Positions 59,417 through 64,000 of a stretch of 64,000 nucleotides of DNA are shown piece after piece; position 1 is the first letter of the stretch, and each line of letters starts with the position of its first letter. Source of the DNA: Gigantopelta aegis (lineage: Eukaryota; Mollusca; Gastropoda; Neomphalida; Peltospiridae); NCBI RefSeq assembly GCF_016097555.1, contig NC_054704.1, forward strand, positions 79,982,391 to 80,046,390. The letters are read 5' to 3'. The position numbers and the translations under genes were made by a program. The notes beneath the pieces are model-generated. The model was given only the letters and a program-made list of their open reading frames with translations. It made no database searches and was not told the DNA's origin.

Positions 59417-62376
59417 ATGGGGAACTGCTTAAAGTCTTCAAATGCAGACGACATGTCTTTGTTAAGGGAAAATGACAGCCGTTCAGACGGATCCGACCCA
59501 GGACCTCCACCACCATATCAGGTTGACCTACTATGTTCATGTTTATTTTTATCCGCTGTTGTATATCTTCCGTATTTCACGTTACGTGTTAAATGGTCCT
59601 CAGTATTGTTTACTTTGAACAGGATATCATGCCTTGTGGCAAAGTTGTCACGTAAATCCTAACGGTGTTTTAGAAAGACACAGTTCTTTGTTACAGTGTT
59701 ATGAGGGTAACAGCTGATAGGTCTTTTGTTATAAACAAAGACGGGTCATACTGAACCATATGTAGCTTTCTCACTTATTAAAGAGAGAAGATGATTGACA
59801 TTAATGAAATGCATATTCAATGTTTCCCAGTTTGTGGCAGGTGCTTAAATGTCACTGTCAGTTCATAATTTTTAATTCAATAAGTAAAGTGTAAATGTAT
59901 ATATACTGTGTAGAAGGCAGGTCAACCTGCCCTCTACTGCCTATCCTATTTACATAGTAAGTCAACTCAGTTCAAACTATGTACTTAACTTTCCTACCCA
60001 AAGGTCTCCAGTTTACACCATTCATTAAGTAACTTGCCCAAATCCTATTTTGTTATAATTGTATTTATAACCATGTTGATCTATATTAAACAATTTTGGG
60101 GGGTGGGGTGGATGGATGGTGGTGAACAAATTAGACCCACTTCCTGAAAAATGAAATAATAATGTGTCAGACTGGATGTATAAAATTCATTATGTCCTGT
60201 GAAAATAAACTAACAATGAGCTTTAAAGAAATCACTAACATTTATTCCATTTTTTAAATGTTTTTAGAGCCTCCTAAACAGATGCTTCTGATTAAGCTTA
60301 AATAGTGTTTGTTTTCAGTTACCTGACCTTTTTAAGTGCTCAGTTTTAATCTATTTTTAATACACATTTACTGTTAATACATATTTACGATTACTATGAA
60401 AATTATATAAAAATACCATCTTTAGTATCAAAACAATGTATTTCGGCATGAAACCAAAACCCATATTTACAAAGGAATAATGTCATGCAAATAATGCTTT
60501 ACCATGAATACTGTTCTCCATTTATTTAGGTATTTATTCATGTCAAAATACCATATAATTTTTATTTTTTTAAATAAAAAATTTAACAATCCATCCATCA
60601 TCATTTATACAAATTGCATGTGGCCATGTGAGATTAAAAAATTTTAAAAAGAGAGAAGAAAGTACATCTTAAGTGATGGGAATTTTGACCTGCGGTGAAG
60701 CTTTCTGAGAAGCTGCCATCGAGAATTTACTTTTTCTCTATCCTACATGACTGCATATAAAGAATTTTTCTCTTTCTCATCCATTCAGTAAATTACTACT
60801 CACTACAAATAAATGTTCAAAGATAGTTGAAAAAGTAACTTTCTTATTTGATTATTTTATCAAAAATAAACTGCATATCATCTTATTTGCCATTTTTCTT
60901 TCATGTTTTATAAAATTTAACCTTACAAATTAAAGAGATAACTTTTATAATTACAGGTTTTAATCACAAAATGTCTATCTGAAATAGTTGTCAGATAAAA
61001 CAAAAAAAATTCAGTGTTGTCATACTGTCTTGTTCTCTAAATTTGTTCTTTACAAATATGAAGTTTCAAACTAGGAATAAATTTGTAACATGAATTAAAC
61101 ACTAGATATCAAATAGAACAAAATATAGCATTTAGTAACTGTGAGTATGAAAGTTTTAACAGAGACTGGGCAATGTACAAGCCACTGTTACAATATTAAA
61201 ACATTACAATATTATTTGTTAAATTCGGGCCAAGCTTGTCTATACACCAAAGGCTATCAAGAATAATATATCGGTGTGAATGTAGTGTATGAAAGTGTGT
61301 TTAAAAAAAAATATATTAAAAAAAATTCACAGATGCATTACTGTTTATTCTATACTACATGTATGCATATACTATTATACAAATGTTGTCAAGTTTCAGG
61401 TTATTCAAAATAGTTATTAGTTTCTTCAAGTATCATTCCTGGGTCTTGTAGACCTCCTGTCCCTTTTTCCCTGGATTGGGGCAGTTAATTGTAAACAGGG
61501 TATCTGTGAAGGAATAATAAAAAAAAAGAAAAAAAAAAGAGGAATAAATTTGTGATTTAAAAAAAAAAGAAAAAAAAAGTCTTTTGACAAAAGATATTGA
61601 TTTCATCCTGTTCAAGTTGAATAGTGATTTTATAGACACGACAGTAGAGTTTGCTCCCCTTGTTGTTTTAAGTGTAATCTTGTGCAGCCGGCCTCGGTGG
61701 TGTCATGGTTAAGCCATCGGACATAAGGCTGGTAGGTATAGGGTCCGTAGCCTGGTACCAGCTCCCACCCAGAGGGAGTTTTAACAACTCATTGGGTAGA
61801 TGTAAGACCACTATACCCTCTTTTTTCTCACTAACAAGTAACAATTAACACACTGTCCTGGACAGACAGCCCAGATAGCTGAGGTATGTGCCCAAGACAG
61901 CGTGCTTGAACCTTAATTGATATAAGCACTAAAATAAGTTGAAATGAAATGAAATGTGCAATGTACATATATCCCACATGACTTTCGCAAATGAACTACA
62001 TGTAGTTCTATCTTGCATATTCAGAGGTGATGTGCCCATGTTAAAAAAGTAGTACCGTACCCATCATTAAAAAAAGTGATAATGTTTGTTCTACTAAATA
62101 TTATTAGATATTGTAAAAAAAAATATCTTGTGACATATAAATACGATTATTATTAGAAAATGGGATATTTCAAAATTTGTCATGTTAAAACCCATTTATT
62201 TTAAAATCTGTGTTTTGATTTTAGGAAAGTGTGCCTGTGTATTACCCTTCTCCTAATGTCAGCCGACCAGCGAATATGCTAACAGAAGAAGAACAAATTA
62301 AAATTGCACAAAGACTTGGTCTTATTAATCATCTTCCAACAGGAGTGTATGATGGAATAAGTAAAAAAGCTAAAGA
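59417..62376 (+). CDS. RNF11: RING finger protein 11 homologue, first two coding exons
   Basis: Exon 1 is 59417-59521 (35 codons; donor CAG|gttgac) and exon 2 is 62225-62376 (acceptor tgattttag, donor GA|gtaagt, phase 2). The start MGNCLKS matches vertebrate RNF11 exactly; Gly2 is the myristoylation site and Cys4 a likely palmitoylation site. A PPPPYQ motif at the exon junction is the PPxY site that binds WW domains of HECT ligases. Exon 2 has LTEEEQIKIAQRLGLINHLPTGVYD, of which the first part is nearly the same as human RNF11. RNF11 is a membrane-anchored E3 ligase partner acting with ITCH, NEDD4-family ligases and A20. The RING-H2 domain is not in the window; it should lie in a third exon beyond 64000. 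Confidence 0.94.
59522..62224 (+). other. RNF11 intron 1
   Basis: AT-rich, with A-rich runs near 61505-61580 and the SINE at 61687-61950. No further exon seen. Confidence 0.7.
61687..61950 (+). mobile_element. Type B-headed SINE with a different body
   Basis: Head 'gccggcctcggtggtgtcat' followed by 'aagccatcggacataaggct' belongs with the type B heads. After 'gggtccgtagcctggtacca' the body differs from the other copies and ends 'aaatgaaatgaaatg'. Confidence 0.75.
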
Positions 62377-62736
62377 GTAAGTTTAATTCTGTATTGAAAG
62401 CCTTACATTTTTTGGTGAATCTCCAGATCTGATTAGCGTCAGGATGTGCATATGCGTTAAATATCAGAAGCTACAGTTTGTAAAATGATAATAATATACA
62501 TACGGTATTAATAAAATAATCTGCTTCTTGATAGCTTTTCATTCTAAATTGGCTTCAAAAGCACATCATACATTCATATCCATACGTGTAGTCTTGAAAA
62601 TGTGGTTTAACAAGACAGTCATCTCGAAAGAAACCAAAAGGAAGTGGATGATCAATTTTGTTTGCTAACGATGTAATGCAACATCAAGCTTGTCTATGTT
62701 GGTTCGCAGATAATGTGTTCTTAACCTTGATTTCCC

Positions 62737-62993
62737 TGTCAGTGCTATTTCTCGCTCCAGCCAGTGCACCATGACTGGTATATCAAAGGCTGTGGTATGT
62801 GCTATCCTATCTATGGGATGGTGCATATAAAAGATATCTTGCTGCTAATCGAAAAGAGTAGCCCATGAAGTGGTGACAGCAGGTTTCCTGTCTCAATATA
62901 TGCGTGGTCCTTAACCATATGTCTGATGCCATATAACTGTAAATAAAATGTGTTGAGTGCATCGTTAAATAAAACATTTCCTTCCTTCCTTAG
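62737..62993 (+). mobile_element. 5'-truncated SINE
   Basis: Starts in the body ('gtgctatttctcgctccagc') and runs to the tail 'taaataaaacatttccttcc'. Confidence 0.85.
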
Positions 62994-63151
62994 CCTTGAT
63001 TTATTATTAAACAAATCTGCTTTTTTTCAATCAGTTACGTTTTTGTAACATTAAAAAAATGTACAATAATATCCATTGAACAAAATCCCAAAGTACCCCA
63101 GTGCTGAGTGCTCAGTTTATAAATAAGACACACCAGCTTCTGTGGTTTAGT

Positions 63152-63260
63152 ATACCGTATATCTTCGCCTGTAAGTCGATCTCGGCTATAAGTCGAGTCC
63201 CTAATTTCAAGCCCTGAAAACATATTTTTTTATTGACCCGTTTATAAGTCGACCCATGAA
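63152..63260. repeat. Repeat with 'taagtcga' words, possible transposon end
   Basis: 'accgtatatcttcgcctgta' followed by three 'taagtcga' words in 100 bases. The pattern looks like the subterminal repeats of a DNA transposon, but the other end is not in view. Confidence 0.35.
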
Positions 63261-64000
63261 AAACAACGTATAAATATTGAAGTATTTCTTATTTTCAGCA
63301 CATGAGAACAATAATGTACAATATCAACAAAAGAAAATTATTTTACAAACTTCGTTTTTCACGTTTTGTACATCGCAATAATATTCCAATCAAACTACAT
63401 AGCATCAAAACGAAATATTCCCTTAGTAGAGAGTGAAAGCTGTTTGACTGTTACCGTATGGCACTGTACAGCATGGTTTTGTGCAAAGACAACAACTTTA
63501 TTTATAAACACTGACAACAGATCACTACGATAAAACTGAAAGTACATGTATCATCGGTTAATCACGTTTTGCCGCCATATTAATACATGTAAGGAGGATA
63601 ACTCTGGAAAGTACACTGGTTTTTGTACCAAATGATGTGTGTCCCTATTGCTCTAGTGAACTGCAGAGATCAGTCTATTTTAAGGGAAAGCTCAGTAATA
63701 TTCATGAAGTTAATCACGGACAAAACATTGTTTGAACAACCATTAAATGATTAATGCCAGTGACCAGATTTCAAAATAAACTCAGGCAACAGGTAGTTAG
63801 TACTGTTTACATTTTTGCTATTGGTGATGACTGTTATTTTAACTAAGTGGGTTGTTGTTTTGGCATGTGAGTGAGATCCACGCCTTTTCAAATAACCAAA
63901 ACCGTTATAATGCCCAAAAAATAGGTTATAAAAAAAAATTTTTTTTGTCAAATTAACATATTTGAGTATAAATACAGGGCATACTTCAACAATAAAACTT

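Larger units (their letters stand above)
62377..64000 (+). other. Start of RNF11 intron 2
   Basis: Holds the SINE at 62737-62993 and a possible transposon end at about 63152; the intron runs past the window end. Confidence 0.6.

Overview
The window is nuclear DNA from an animal, most likely a mollusc (I lean towards a gastropod). This rests on GT-AG introns, AT-rich spacers, conserved animal genes (PLGRKT, RNF11) and more than fifteen copies of tRNA-headed SINEs ending in a 'cgtcgttaaataaaaca' tail, plus short foldback and TIR elements of the kind common in molluscan genomes. The taxon is an inference; no mitochondrial or rRNA marker is present.

Layout. 1-7651 (+): the last three coding exons of an unidentified Ser/Pro-rich protein; its final intron is almost filled by a DIRS-like tyrosine-recombinase retroelement (about 936-6818) with inverted terminal repeats and a diagnostic internal complementary region. 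7652-14500: 3'UTR and repeats, including three palindromic TTAA-flanked MITEs joined end to end (11516-12923), the middle one carrying a second MITE. 14968-16029 (+): an uncharacterised gene with one long coding exon. 16400-34500: gene-poor, with SINEs, microsatellites, C/G tracts, a structurally complete Tc1-like transposon (24745-26326) and 53-bp and 56-bp tandem repeats. 34521-36126 (-): the last three exons of a single-pass membrane protein with a fibronectin-III-like domain. 36900-38125: a large inverted repeat. 39701-41722 (+): a complete four-exon PLGRKT gene whose product lacks the C-terminal lysine that gives the family its name. 46683-58774 (-): ten exons of an unidentified helical protein, with a decayed Tc1-like element and several MITEs and SINEs in its introns. 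59417-64000 (+): the first two exons of RNF11, head to head with the previous gene; the RING exon lies beyond the window.

The host genes do not form an obvious pathway. The unusual content is the mobile DNA: a DIRS-type element with textbook end architecture, SINEs with two different tRNA-like heads and a common tail, a foldback MITE family re-using TTAA sites, and an intact-looking Tc1 transposase. All exon calls were made by eye from splice sites, phase and protein resemblance.
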